Shown in pieces: positions 1 to 8,779 of a DNA stretch of 64,000 bases. Position 1 is the first letter of the stretch. The number at the start of each line of letters is the position of its first letter. A program made the position numbers and the translations under genes. Under the pieces are notes generated by a model. That model was given only the letters and a program-made list of their open reading frames with translations, was not told the origin of the DNA and ran no database searches. Origin of the DNA: Vibrio sp. HI00D65. GTDB taxonomy: Bacteria > Pseudomonadota > Gammaproteobacteria > Enterobacterales > Vibrionaceae. Location: contig NZ_LWEH01000608.1 of assembly GCF_001635455.1 (NCBI RefSeq), positions 62,001-126,000 on the forward strand, in the 5' to 3' direction.

Positions 1-75
1 CCCAAGCCGCACAATATAGCACAACACGAAGCATTTTTACTGATTTTTAGCTCAATAGTTACTCATAATCGCCTT

Positions 76-94
76 AATAATGATAATTAACCCA
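76..94. promoter_or_regulatory. Possible Fur box at left edge
   Basis: The run ATAATGATAAT occurs here, matching the left two thirds of the 19-bp Fur consensus; the right third matches poorly. The only gene to its right in this window ends at 313 on the minus strand, so a target would lie beyond the left edge. This is a weak inference from one match in AT-rich DNA. Confidence 0.25.
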
Positions 95-224
95 ATAAAA
101 TAAAGCTCAAAGAAACAATAAAAAACCATAAATTACAATAAGTTAAATCAGAACACTGCATCATAAAATCTTTTTTAAAATTTCGTCAGATAATTTTAAT
201 AAACACGATATTTACTTATAGCTC

Positions 225-250
225 TAATAAAAAAGCCCCGCTATAGGGGC
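225..250 (-). terminator. Rho-independent terminator of the 313-885 gene
   Basis: On the minus strand GCCCC and GGGGC pair around a 6-nt loop (235-250), followed by a run of six T. It lies about 60 nt past the stop codon of the insertion-domain gene. Confidence 0.75.
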
Positions 251-312
251 GGGGAAATTACCAAAGGTAAAAGAGAAATGGATGTTAGCGCTTCGCACTG
301 CAGCGCTTGATA

Positions 313-885
313 TTAGAGTGCGAAACAAAAACCAAGGTTGTAGTCATCGCCATTTTTCGCAGTGAACTCTTTTTCTTCACTTGATGCATTTGGCCGACCA
401 CTTTCATCGCCCTTCACCAAGCTAACCCAGTGTCGGATTCCAGAAGAAATACTTGCGTCTTTTTGACCAAACGTGGTGCATGTCTCTAGTTGGATGTCTT
501 CGATGTCTACAAACTCAAGATTACCTGTGCCTTTTCGAGCACCAATCGTCACTTCCAGATGTGTACCACTTTCATCGCGAAACAGGATTGATGAGGGCTT
601 AGATTTATCACCGGTGTATGCCACAAAATGCTTCGCACGTTTCAGGCCTGTGTGTTCGCCATTTTTGAAGTAAACCTGAACATGTCGGTAGTCAATCTCA
701 TAGCTCACAACATTTTCATGAGAGCCCGACTCAAGAGGAAATAGAGTATCTAGCAACTGTTTCGACATCTTCTGCTTTTCGAGCTGCTTGTCTGCTTTCA
801 CCATTTCGACGGCAAAGACAGCTTCAGCAATAAAAGTTGAATGGTTTCTGTGAAGTTCTGTTTTGTCTAGTGTCAGCATATTCAT
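313..885 (-). CDS. Stand-alone malate synthase G insertion-domain-like protein
   Basis: This 190-residue protein resembles the alpha/beta insertion domain of malate synthase G. Residues 75-160 align by eye with residues 210-303 of the GlcB encoded at 2857-5040: shared elements are NGE, FxxY, GDxSxPSxIL, HxE, IxD, LxxxxKGD. The tail (about 172-188, FTAKNG..L) then follows the YTSVTGG..L strand of GlcB. The catalytic barrel stretch between the two halves of the insertion, which holds MDFED in GlcB, is replaced by a short linker, so malate synthase activity is not expected. There is no signal peptide or membrane segment. The start codon ATG at 885 has GAGGGG upstream; a second ATG lies two codons in. 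The gene is monocistronic and divergent from the gabD-like gene. Function unknown. Confidence 0.8.
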   Translation of the reverse strand: MNMLTLDKTELHRNHSTFIAEAVFAVEMVKADKQLEKQKMSKQLLDTLFPLESGSHENVVSYEIDYRHVQVYFKNGEHTGLKRAKHFVAYTGDKSKPSSILFRDESGTHLEVTIGARKGTGNLEFVDIEDIQLETCTTFGQKDASISSGIRHWVSLVKGDESGRPNASSEEKEFTAKNGDDYNLGFCFAL

Positions 886-1244
886 AGTCTACCCCTCGTA
901 CGGCTTTAAATTTCACGTGTGTCAAACATCCTAATTGACCCTTTTCAGATTTGTTCTTTACTGCTTTGTTTCCATGCTTTTCATACTACTGTTATTTTTG
1001 AAACAATTTCACAACAAAAATTACACACTGTGAATTTTACTAAATTGCTTTTTTACACAGCCTTACTTTTGGGGGTAATATGGATAACAAGCATATAATT
1101 TTTATAGACTTATGGGGCGTAATATTCTCATTTCAGGTCTTGTTTGACTCGTGTACTAACTTCCTCGTGAAAATAGTGAGTAACAATTTAGTGATCCATT
1201 GGCGGAAAGAGTACATTTTAGTTGCTCATCAATAAGGAACCACA
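886..1244. other. Intergenic region between divergent genes
   Basis: This 359-bp AT-rich region must carry promoters for the minus-strand insertion-domain gene and the plus-strand dehydrogenase. I see no hairpin, clear operator or additional open frame that I can support. Confidence 0.5.
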
Positions 1245-2672
1245 ATGCTCAAAATCAACAATAAGCAATTACTCTCTTTTATGGTGACAGAAGCAGATAG
1301 TGCGGTTGCGGTCACCAATCCAGCAACCGGTGAGCTCATTGGCTATGCGCCAATCTCTACCGAGGTGGAGCTAGATAACGCTATCAAGCGTGCAAATATC
1401 GCACAGAAAGAGTGGGCAAAAGTTCCAGCCAAAACTCGCGCTGCGCTGCTTAATAATTGGTATAAGTTGATCCTTGAAAACAAAGATGCTCTTGCTCGCT
1501 TGATGACCATGGAACAAGGCAAACCGTTGGCTGAAGCCACTGGCGAAGTGGTTTACGGAGCAAGCTTCATTGAATGGTTCGCCGAAGAAGCTAAACGCAC
1601 CTACGGCGATTCGATCCCTAGTACTGCGGCAGATAAGCGTTTAGTTACTATCAAACAACCAATTGGGGTGGCCTGTGCCATCACGCCATGGAACTTTCCC
1701 GTTGCGATGATCACCCGTAAAGCAGCGCCTGCATTAGCGGCTGGCTGTAGCTTCATTGTGAAACCTTCTGACGAGACACCACTTTCAGCATTTGCGGTCG
1801 TTAAACTGGCTTACCAAGCTGGAATCCCTGAAGACCTTATTCAAGTGGTTTTAGGTAATAGTCCTGAACAAATCGGTGAACTGTTTACCTCACACCCATT
1901 AATCAAAAAGATCTCATTTACGGGCTCTACCCGTGTTGGCAGCATCTTAATGGCGCAAGCCGCCAAAGGCATCAAACGCACTTCAATGGAGCTTGGCGGC
2001 AACGCACCCTTTATTGTGTTTGACGACGCAGACATCGACGCTGCCGTGCAAGGTGCAATGGCATCTAAATTCCGCAATGCAGGGCAAACTTGTGTTTGTG
2101 CTAACCGCTTCTATATCCACAGTAAAGTACACGACGAATTTGTGGCTAAGTTCGACCAAGCAGTACAACAGCTTAAGGTCGGAAATGGCTTTGATGAAGG
2201 CGTCAACATTGGCCCAGTCATCAGTGAAAGAGCGAAGCAAAATATCCAAGGTTTAATTGACCGAGCTATTGAGCAAGGTGCACAGCCAGTGACACCAATC
2301 CAATTACTCGATGGCCAGTTTATTCATCCCGTCATTCTTAAAGACGTGAAACATGACATGGACATCGTTCAACAAGAGATCTTTGGTCCTGTCGCTCCAG
2401 TTATGAAGTTCGACAGCGATGAAGAACTCATCGAGATGGCGAACGATACGATTTATGGTTTAGCGTCTTACTTCTACAGCCAGAATATTCACCGTGTGTG
2501 GAAGGTATCAGAAGCGCTTGAATACGGTATGGTTGGCATCAATGACGGCTTGATCTCTACTGAAGTAGCGCCGTTTGGTGGGGTGAAACAGTCGGGCATT
2601 GGTCGTGAAGGGGCAAAAGAAGGCATCGATGAGTACATGGATATTAAGTATCTATGTTTTGGTGGAAATTAA
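1245..2672 (+). CDS. gabD: NAD(P)-dependent succinate-semialdehyde dehydrogenase family protein
   Basis: This 475-residue aldehyde dehydrogenase closely follows GabD, which oxidises succinate semialdehyde to succinate in the cytoplasm. The motifs are PWNFP (cofactor fold), FTGST, the catalytic Glu249 in ELGGN and the nucleophile Cys283 in GQTCVC, with the CxC pair of GabD retained. The end APFGG..SG.GREG is also typical. The N terminus is slightly shorter than E. coli GabD (482), and the usual INGEW segment is degenerate (LLSFMVTEADS), which is unusual for the family. AAGGAA precedes the ATG by 7 nt. No gabT or gabP neighbour is present, so the true aldehyde substrate could differ. The gene stands alone and runs convergent with glcB. 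Confidence 0.85.
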   Translation: MLKINNKQLLSFMVTEADSAVAVTNPATGELIGYAPISTEVELDNAIKRANIAQKEWAKVPAKTRAALLNNWYKLILENKDALARLMTMEQGKPLAEATGEVVYGASFIEWFAEEAKRTYGDSIPSTAADKRLVTIKQPIGVACAITPWNFPVAMITRKAAPALAAGCSFIVKPSDETPLSAFAVVKLAYQAGIPEDLIQVVLGNSPEQIGELFTSHPLIKKISFTGSTRVGSILMAQAAKGIKRTSMELGGNAPFIVFDDADIDAAVQGAMASKFRNAGQTCVCANRFYIHSKVHDEFVAKFDQAVQQLKVGNGFDEGVNIGPVISERAKQNIQGLIDRAIEQGAQPVTPIQLLDGQFIHPVILKDVKHDMDIVQQEIFGPVAPVMKFDSDEELIEMANDTIYGLASYFYSQNIHRVWKVSEALEYGMVGINDGLISTEVAPFGGVKQSGIGREGAKEGIDEYMDIKYLCFGGN

Positions 2673-2756
2673 GGCTTCGGTGGAAACTAAGGTCTCGGCA
2701 AAAACTAGGTTTTAGCGGTAACTAAGCTTTTCTCCTCAAACCCTCTGAAACGAAAG

Positions 2757-2786
2757 CAAAAAAAAGCCGCGCTATATTGCGCGGCA
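2757..2786 (-). terminator. Terminator of glcB
   Basis: A 7-bp perfect stem (GCCGCGC/GCGCGGC, 2767-2786) is followed on the minus strand by nine T. There is no T run on the plus side, so it mainly serves glcB. Confidence 0.85.
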
Positions 2787-2856
2787 CCTTGGGCTCGGTT
2801 AAGGGGGGTACTTTTATCGTTGTTATTCTTTTCTTTCTTATTATCCGGTTATTTTG

Positions 2857-5040
2857 CTATTTAAGTGATTTCAGTTTCAAGCGCATAGCGTGGAGTACTG
2901 GCTCGGTATAACCGTTTGGCTGAGCACAGCCTTCAAACACCAACTGACACGCTGCAGAAAACGCAATGCTGTTTTCAAAGTTTGGCGCCATATTCTGGTA
3001 GCTTGGATCCCCAACGTTTTGCTCATCAACAACAGCAGCCATGCGCTTCATCGTTTCCATCACTTGGGCTTCATCGCAAATGCCATGACGTAACCAGTTT
3101 GCAATGTGCTGGCTCGAAATACGCAGCGTGGCACGGTCTTCCATGAGTCCTACGTTATTAATATCAGGAACTTTCGAACAACCTACACCTTGGTCAATCC
3201 AACGCACTACGTAACCTAGAATGCCTTGCGTGTTGTTATCCAATTCATTTTGAATATCTTGTGCAGTTAGCTTTTGATTACCCAGTAGAGGAATAGTAAG
3301 GATATCGTCAACGTTTGCTCTCACACGCTCGCGCAGCTCTTTTTGGCGACTCGGAACACTCACCTTGTGGTAGTGCAATGCGTGCAAAGTAGCAGCGGTT
3401 GGCGAAGGAACCCAAGCGGTATTAGCACCCGCTCGTGGGTGACCAATTTTGGCATCCATCATCTTGGCCATGTTATCAGGTTCTGGCCACATACCTTTAC
3501 CAATTTGGGCTTTACCTTGCAGGCCACAAGCTAAGCCCAGATCAACGTTTTGATCTTCGTAAGCGCCAATCCATGTCATGGTTTTCAGTTGCGTTTTAGG
3601 AGCAAATGGACCCGCTTCCATACTCGTATGAATCTCATCCCCCGTTCGGTCTAAGAAACCTGTGTTGATAAACACAACACGATCTTTAGCGGCGCGGATA
3701 CACTCTTTCAAGTTCACAGAGGTACGGCGCTCTTCATCCATAATGCCAACTTTGATAGTAAAGCGTTCTAAACCTAATGCGTCTTCAATGCGACCAAACA
3801 GCTCATTGGTAAATGCCACTTCTTCAGGGCCATGCATCTTAGGTTTTACGATATTGATGCTATTAGCGGTCGAGTTTTGGTAAGCACTGTTACCTTTCAA
3901 GTCGTGCATAGCGATCAGTGAAGTAATCATGCCATCCATGATGCCTTCAGGTACTTCATTCCCTTCATCATCAATGATCGCTGGGTTCGTCATTAAATGA
4001 CCAACATTACGAACAAACAACATGCTTCGACCTTTAAGCGAGATCTCACCACCCGTTACGCTGGTGTATTGGCGATCTGGATTAAGGCTACGAACAATAG
4101 TTTTGCCATTTTTTTCTAGCGACTCTTGTAGGTCTCCTTTCATCAAGCCTAACCAGTTACGGTAAGCCAGTGCTTTATCTGCACCATCGACAGCGGCTAC
4201 TGAGTCTTCAAAATCCATAATGGTCGTTAGTGCAGCTTCCACAAGCACATCTTTAATACCGGCTGCATCAATGCTGCCGATTGGCGCACTAGGATCGATT
4301 TGAATTTCGATATGAAGGTTATTGTGTTTAAGCAGGATACAAGACGGCGCACTAGCGTCACCTTGATACCCAATAAATTGATTGCAGTCGATTAGCGTGA
4401 CTTCTTCGCCGTTATCTAGAGTCGCCGTAAGCGTATTACCAATACTCACGTTACTGATGCTGTATTTGGTCACGTCTTTATGAGAAACACCATTGAGCGG
4501 TGCGGCATCATCAAGGAAGCCGCGAGCATAGCTCACCACTTTGGCACCACGTACCGGGTTAAAGCTACCGCCTTTCTCGGCGCCATCACTCTCGCTGATC
4601 ACGTCTGTGCCGTAGAGCGCATCATATAGACTGCCCCAGCGCGCGTTTGCTGCGTTAAGTGCAAATCGCGCGTTCATGATAGGCACTACAAGCTGCGGCC
4701 CAGCTTGCGTTGCGATTTCAGGCTCAACATTGGCAGTAGTTACTTGGAAGTCATCAGCCTCAGGTACTAGGTAGCCGATCTGCTGTAGGAACTGTTTATA
4801 TTCTGCAGCATCCAGTTTTTGACCAGCACGCTCTTGGTGCCATACATCGATTTGATGTTGGAGATCTTCACGCTTGATAAGCAATGCACGATTCTTTGGT
4901 GCCAGATCTTTGAGGATGGCTGCAAATGACTGCCAGAAGTCTTCTGCAAGAATACCCGTGCCAGGGATGATCTGTTCATTAACTAGTTGGTAGAGGGTGC
5001 TATCTATGTTCAAGCTTCCCTGTTGAATACGACTGCTCAT
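2857..5040 (-). CDS. glcB: Malate synthase G
   Basis: This 727-residue enzyme condenses glyoxylate with acetyl-CoA to malate, the second glyoxylate-shunt step. Length and sequence match malate synthase G (E. coli 723) rather than the shorter form A. Residues 275-285 carry MDFEDSVAAVD, where the acidic pair contributes to Mg/glyoxylate binding. RNVGHLM, the MEAGP loop and the C-terminal catalytic region with CSKVPDI are all present. The insertion domain lies around residues 140-265 and 300-335 and is the part copied in the free-standing protein at 313-885. The start ATG at 5040 has GAGAGAG upstream. The LysR gene is just upstream on the same strand and aceA is divergent beyond it, so the two shunt enzymes flank their probable regulator. 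Confidence 0.97.
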   Translation of the reverse strand: MSSRIQQGSLNIDSTLYQLVNEQIIPGTGILAEDFWQSFAAILKDLAPKNRALLIKREDLQHQIDVWHQERAGQKLDAAEYKQFLQQIGYLVPEADDFQVTTANVEPEIATQAGPQLVVPIMNARFALNAANARWGSLYDALYGTDVISESDGAEKGGSFNPVRGAKVVSYARGFLDDAAPLNGVSHKDVTKYSISNVSIGNTLTATLDNGEEVTLIDCNQFIGYQGDASAPSCILLKHNNLHIEIQIDPSAPIGSIDAAGIKDVLVEAALTTIMDFEDSVAAVDGADKALAYRNWLGLMKGDLQESLEKNGKTIVRSLNPDRQYTSVTGGEISLKGRSMLFVRNVGHLMTNPAIIDDEGNEVPEGIMDGMITSLIAMHDLKGNSAYQNSTANSINIVKPKMHGPEEVAFTNELFGRIEDALGLERFTIKVGIMDEERRTSVNLKECIRAAKDRVVFINTGFLDRTGDEIHTSMEAGPFAPKTQLKTMTWIGAYEDQNVDLGLACGLQGKAQIGKGMWPEPDNMAKMMDAKIGHPRAGANTAWVPSPTAATLHALHYHKVSVPSRQKELRERVRANVDDILTIPLLGNQKLTAQDIQNELDNNTQGILGYVVRWIDQGVGCSKVPDINNVGLMEDRATLRISSQHIANWLRHGICDEAQVMETMKRMAAVVDEQNVGDPSYQNMAPNFENSIAFSAACQLVFEGCAQPNGYTEPVLHAMRLKLKSLK

Positions 5041-5143
5041 AAAATCTCTCTCAAGTTAATCACTGACTACTCACTTAAATTTACGTAACTGACAAAAATT
5101 TAGCTAATTTATGCCAGTTATAATGGACATTCACAAAAGAAAT

Positions 5144-5159
5144 ACCCTAAAAATAGGGT
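5144..5159 (-). terminator. Weak hairpin at end of LysR gene
   Basis: ACCCT and AGGGT pair around an A-rich loop right at the LysR stop codon. On the minus strand it is followed by a T-rich stretch. This may be a weak terminator or part of the glcB leader. Confidence 0.35.
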
Positions 5160-6112
5160 TATTCTGTCACACCACTTTCGATTTCATTGGCGACACTTTT
5201 GATCAAGCGACGCATCCACTGGTGGTCTGGATTGGTTTGTAACAACGGGCTCCACGCCATCTTCACCTCAAAAGGTTCAATGGCAAAAGGGGCAGGTTTG
5301 ATCAATAACTTAGGGTTGTTGCGTTGCAGCTGTGCTGCTTTGGTTGGGATGGTAAGGATCAGGTTTTTCTGTTGCGCGAATAAAATCGCTGACAGGTAGT
5401 GTCGAGTAAACACAGTAATGTTTCGGGTTTTACCAATACGCATTAGCGCTTCATCGATCCACCCTAATTTCTGCGCTTCACTTGGGTTAATCCCGACCCC
5501 CGTCCCCATACCGGTTTTGCTCACCCAAATATGTTGCGCTTTCAAATAAGAAAGAATATCGAAATTGTCAGCTATCGGGTTGTCGCAGCTAAATAAGCAA
5601 GAGAAGCCGTCGTGCCAAAGGCTCATTTGGTGAAAAGACTGAGGAATATCATCGAAACGGTTAATAATGATATCAACGGTACCCTGTTCTACATCCTGAT
5701 AGCTCACGTCACTTGGCGTCATAATATCGAGGCGTATTTTCGGCGCTATCTCACTCAACTTTCTTAATAGCGGCTGAATAATGGTGGATTCAGCATAGTC
5801 ACTCGCCATGATACGAAATACGCGTTCACTATCTTCTGCGTTAAATTCCGTCGTTGGTTGCAAGGTCTTTTCTACATTCGCCAAGATGTTGCGAATCAAA
5901 GGTTGCAACTTTTGCGCGCGCTCGGTTGGCACCATTCCTTCACTTGTTCTTACCAGCAACGGGTCCTCAAGTAGATCGCGTAATCGGCGCAGTCCATTAC
6001 TCATTGCAGGCTGAGTAATCCCCAACTGATTCGCTGCTCGTGTAACGTTTCTTTCACGTAGCAACATGTCTAAATACACAAGTAAATTAAGGTCTATACG
6101 AGCAATATTCAT
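5159..6112 (-). CDS. LysR-family transcriptional regulator, probable glyoxylate-shunt regulator
   Basis: This 317-residue protein has the LysR winged helix-turn-helix at about residues 5-65 (LDMLLRERNVTRAANQLGITQPAMS, shown here as its key parts NVTRAA and TQPAMS) and a periplasmic-binding-protein-like effector domain from about 95 to 300. LNLL at the start and RLRDLLEDPLLVR are typical of the NodD/LeuO-like branch. It lies between glcB (same strand, 118 nt downstream) and aceA (divergent, 129 nt away), the classic place for a LysR regulator of its neighbours. Regulation of aceA and glcB, and the identity of the effector, are inferred only from position. Confidence 0.92.
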   Translation of the reverse strand: MNIARIDLNLLVYLDMLLRERNVTRAANQLGITQPAMSNGLRRLRDLLEDPLLVRTSEGMVPTERAQKLQPLIRNILANVEKTLQPTTEFNAEDSERVFRIMASDYAESTIIQPLLRKLSEIAPKIRLDIMTPSDVSYQDVEQGTVDIIINRFDDIPQSFHQMSLWHDGFSCLFSCDNPIADNFDILSYLKAQHIWVSKTGMGTGVGINPSEAQKLGWIDEALMRIGKTRNITVFTRHYLSAILFAQQKNLILTIPTKAAQLQRNNPKLLIKPAPFAIEPFEVKMAWSPLLQTNPDHQWMRRLIKSVANEIESGVTE

Positions 6113-6241
6113 ATAAAAAATACCGAATATAATAACTATAAATTAACAAAATTATCACATGCATGATTATTCTTTGTCCATGGCAAAGTTTTAATCCAAG
6201 CCAAGTTGGCAACCATACCCACGTGAAACTAAGGAATAGTT

Positions 6242-7840
6242 ATGTCGCAAATTACACAAGATATCGAAATGATAGAAGTTGCAAAAAGCGCTGCAGGTGC
6301 TTCATGGGATGCAATCGATGCTGAATCTGCTGCTCGTATGCGAGCTCAAAACAAATTCAAAACAGGTCTAGATATCGCACAATACACGGCAGATATCATG
6401 CGTGCGGATATGGAGGCTTACGATAAAGACAGCTCTCAATACACTCAATCTCTAGGTTGCTGGCACGGTTTTATCGGCCAACAAAAGCTGATTTCTATTA
6501 AGAAGCACTTTGATGGTAAAACAGATCGCCGCTACCTTTACCTTTCTGGTTGGATGGTTGCAGCACTTCGTTCAGAGTTCGGTCCACTACCAGACCAATC
6601 AATGCACGAGAAAACATCAGTTGCAGCGCTAGTTGAAGAGCTATACACCTTCCTTCGCCAAGCAGATGCACGTGAACTAGGTGGTCTATTCCGTGAACTA
6701 GACGCAGCTCGTGAAGCGGGTGATGTTGACCTACAAGATCGCATCCAAGACCAAATTGACAACCACGTAACACACGTTGTACCAATCATTGCGGATATCG
6801 ATGCTGGTTTCGGTAACGCAGAAGCGACTTACCTAATGGCTAAGCAGATGATTGAAGCTGGTGCTTGTTGCCTACAAATCGAGAACCAAGTTGCCGATGA
6901 GAAGCAATGTGGTCACCAAGACGGCAAAGTAACCGTACCTCACGCTGATTTCCACGCGAAACTACGTGCACTTCGTTACGCTTTCTTAGAGCTAGGTATC
7001 GACAACGGCATCATCGTTGCGCGTACTGACTCACAAGGTGCTGGTCTAACAAAAGAAATCGCAGTAGTGAAAGAGCCTGGCGACCAAGGTGACATCTACA
7101 ACTCTTACCTAGATGTTGAAGAGATCGATGTAGCTGACATGAAACAAGGCGACGTTTGCTTCAACCGTGAAGGCAAGCTGGTACGTCCTAAGCGTCTACC
7201 ATCTGGCTTGTACCAATTCCGTCAAGGTACTGGTGAAGACCGCTGTGTATTTGACTGTATTGAAGCAATCAACGCGGGTGCTGACCTGCTTTGGATTGAA
7301 ACAGAGAAGCCTCATATCGGTCAGATCAAAGAGATGATGGATGGCGTTCGTGAAGTACACCCTAATGCGAAGCTGGTATACAACAACTCTCCATCGTTCA
7401 ACTGGACGCTAAACTTCCGTCAACAAGCATACGATGCGATGGTTGAAGCTGGTGAAGACGTTTCTGCATACGACCGTGCTAACCTAATGAGCGCTGAGTA
7501 CGATGAATCTGAACTATCTCAGCGTGCTGACGACAAGATCCGTACGTTCCAAGCAGATGCTTCTCGTGAAGCGGGTATCTTTCACCACTTGATTACTCTG
7601 CCTACGTACCACACTGCAGCGCTGTCTACTGACAACCTTGCTAAAGAGTACTTCGGTGACCAAGGCATGTTGGGCTACGTTGCTAACGTTCAACGTAAAG
7701 AGATCCGCCAAGGTATCGCATGTGTTAAACACCAAAACATGTCTGGTTCAGATATGGGTGATGACCACAAAGAGTACTTTGCAGGTGAAAACGCATTAAA
7801 AGCAGCGGGTGAACTAAATACATCGAACCAATTTGATTAA
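6242..7840 (+). CDS. aceA: Isocitrate lyase
   Basis: This 532-residue enzyme splits isocitrate into succinate and glyoxylate, the first glyoxylate-shunt step, and feeds glyoxylate to GlcB. It is the long isocitrate lyase type (about 530 residues, as in Pseudomonas) rather than the 434-residue E. coli form. The active-site motif is KQCGH with nucleophile Cys223, where the short form has KKCGH. The surrounding segments ADIDAGFGN, IVARTDSQ and NNSPSFNW are metal- and substrate-binding. AAGGAA lies 6 nt before the ATG. Codon use is strongly biased, with many CTA, GGT and CGT codons, which suggests high expression. The LysR gene is divergent. Functional assignment is very secure. Confidence 0.97.
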   Translation: MSQITQDIEMIEVAKSAAGASWDAIDAESAARMRAQNKFKTGLDIAQYTADIMRADMEAYDKDSSQYTQSLGCWHGFIGQQKLISIKKHFDGKTDRRYLYLSGWMVAALRSEFGPLPDQSMHEKTSVAALVEELYTFLRQADARELGGLFRELDAAREAGDVDLQDRIQDQIDNHVTHVVPIIADIDAGFGNAEATYLMAKQMIEAGACCLQIENQVADEKQCGHQDGKVTVPHADFHAKLRALRYAFLELGIDNGIIVARTDSQGAGLTKEIAVVKEPGDQGDIYNSYLDVEEIDVADMKQGDVCFNREGKLVRPKRLPSGLYQFRQGTGEDRCVFDCIEAINAGADLLWIETEKPHIGQIKEMMDGVREVHPNAKLVYNNSPSFNWTLNFRQQAYDAMVEAGEDVSAYDRANLMSAEYDESELSQRADDKIRTFQADASREAGIFHHLITLPTYHTAALSTDNLAKEYFGDQGMLGYVANVQRKEIRQGIACVKHQNMSGSDMGDDHKEYFAGENALKAAGELNTSNQFD

Positions 7841-7878
7841 TCGCTAGCACTTTTTGATTAGTCACTAAAGCTAAAACC

Positions 7879-7924
7879 TCCCCCGTCCTTCTCTCTTACT
7901 TCGGTAAGAGAGAAGGACGGGGGA
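7879..7924. repeat. 21-bp perfect inverted repeat with TTCG loop
   Basis: Positions 7879-7899 and 7904-7924 are perfectly complementary across 21 bp, closed by a TTCG tetraloop. It starts 38 nt after the aceA stop. There is no following T run, so it may end or protect the aceA transcript rather than be a canonical terminator. It could also be a copy of a dispersed palindromic element. Confidence 0.85.
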
Positions 7925-7927
7925 AGG

Positions 7928-7966
7928 CTTTGAGATAAAGCTTGTACTGCCGGCTTTATCTCAAAG
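7928..7966. repeat. Second inverted repeat, 14 bp, in the aceA 3' region
   Basis: CTTTGAGATAAAGC at 7928-7941 is the exact reverse complement of 7953-7966, with an 11-nt loop. It sits 3 nt after the 21-bp hairpin, so the two form a paired-stem structure. Confidence 0.8.
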
Positions 7967-8079
7967 TCTCAGATTTGTGCCCTAACCCACGGCCAAGTGA
8001 GAAACTTCGGTTTAAGCTAACTGTATTCATGTTTTATGAGATTCCTGTTTGTTGAAATTTCTTTTGATTGAGAGCGCCT

Positions 8080-8676
8080 ATGACTTCAATACCTAAACAC
8101 CTACAAGATGCAAAAACACTGCTATCAGAAAATGGTTTCGCAACAGGTGATACTTGGTATCACGGAACCTCTTCAGCGCTAATCGCTTCCATTAAAGGCC
8201 AAGGACTAAAACGCTCGGGCGACAAAGCACTCAACCAAGCCGCCGTAAAAACCATGGCCACGATCGGCAATAACTACACAGAATCGGTTGAGCCAGTCTT
8301 CTTAACCCAAAGTAAAGAGCTTGCATACTACTGGGCACAACAAACGGTGAGAGAGCGCAGCGTTCGTTTCGAAGGGGAGGAACAGCCTGTTGTCTTAGAG
8401 GTGAATTTATCTGAAAAGCAACACGCTAAAGTAAGACCAGACGTTGGCGCAATGAGTTTGCTAATGATGAGTGTAGGCGAGAAGTTCATGGCTCACCTCG
8501 CTAAGGTTTACCAAGAGAACGACATTACAGGCCCAGATATCGATCTTCGTACTGCAGACCGCATGGATTACCTGAACAAACTGGGTATGGCGTACATCGA
8601 TGAAGACATCAGCCGAGCTTGTATTTTGGAGTTATCCGAAAGCGAACTATCAAAACCTGAATTATCCGAGGCGTAA
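8080..8676 (+). CDS. Uncharacterised protein with possible ADP-ribosyltransferase-like fold
   Basis: This protein of about 198 residues has no family I can name. Residues 26-31 read WYHGTS, followed by a helix ending in GL (43), then PVFLT (72-76), LAYYWA (81-86), and PVVLEV. This order (HGTS, then FLT with a helix holding Tyr/Trp-Ala, then LEV) is the usual pattern of ADP-ribosyltransferase-fold proteins such as KptA-like and DUF952-like families. No clear catalytic Glu can be named. There is no signal peptide. The ATG at 8080 is chosen; a TTG four codons upstream (8068) is possible. The gene is monocistronic after aceA and shares a terminator with the convergent lipoprotein gene. Function is unproven. 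Confidence 0.7.
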   Translation: MTSIPKHLQDAKTLLSENGFATGDTWYHGTSSALIASIKGQGLKRSGDKALNQAAVKTMATIGNNYTESVEPVFLTQSKELAYYWAQQTVRERSVRFEGEEQPVVLEVNLSEKQHAKVRPDVGAMSLLMMSVGEKFMAHLAKVYQENDITGPDIDLRTADRMDYLNKLGMAYIDEDISRACILELSESELSKPELSEA

Positions 8677-8715
8677 TAAACCATTACGAACTTACGATAA
8701 AGCACTTACCAAAAT

Positions 8716-8746
8716 AAAAATGGCTCCTAATTTTGGAGCCATTTTT
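8716..8746. terminator. Bidirectional terminator
   Basis: AAAAATGGCTCC (8716-8727) pairs with GGAGCCATTTTT (8735-8746), giving a T run on both strands. It lies between convergent genes ending at 8676 and 8780. Confidence 0.9.
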
Positions 8747-8779
8747 GTGTTAGACGCTATGTTTGATATCTAACTGAGG

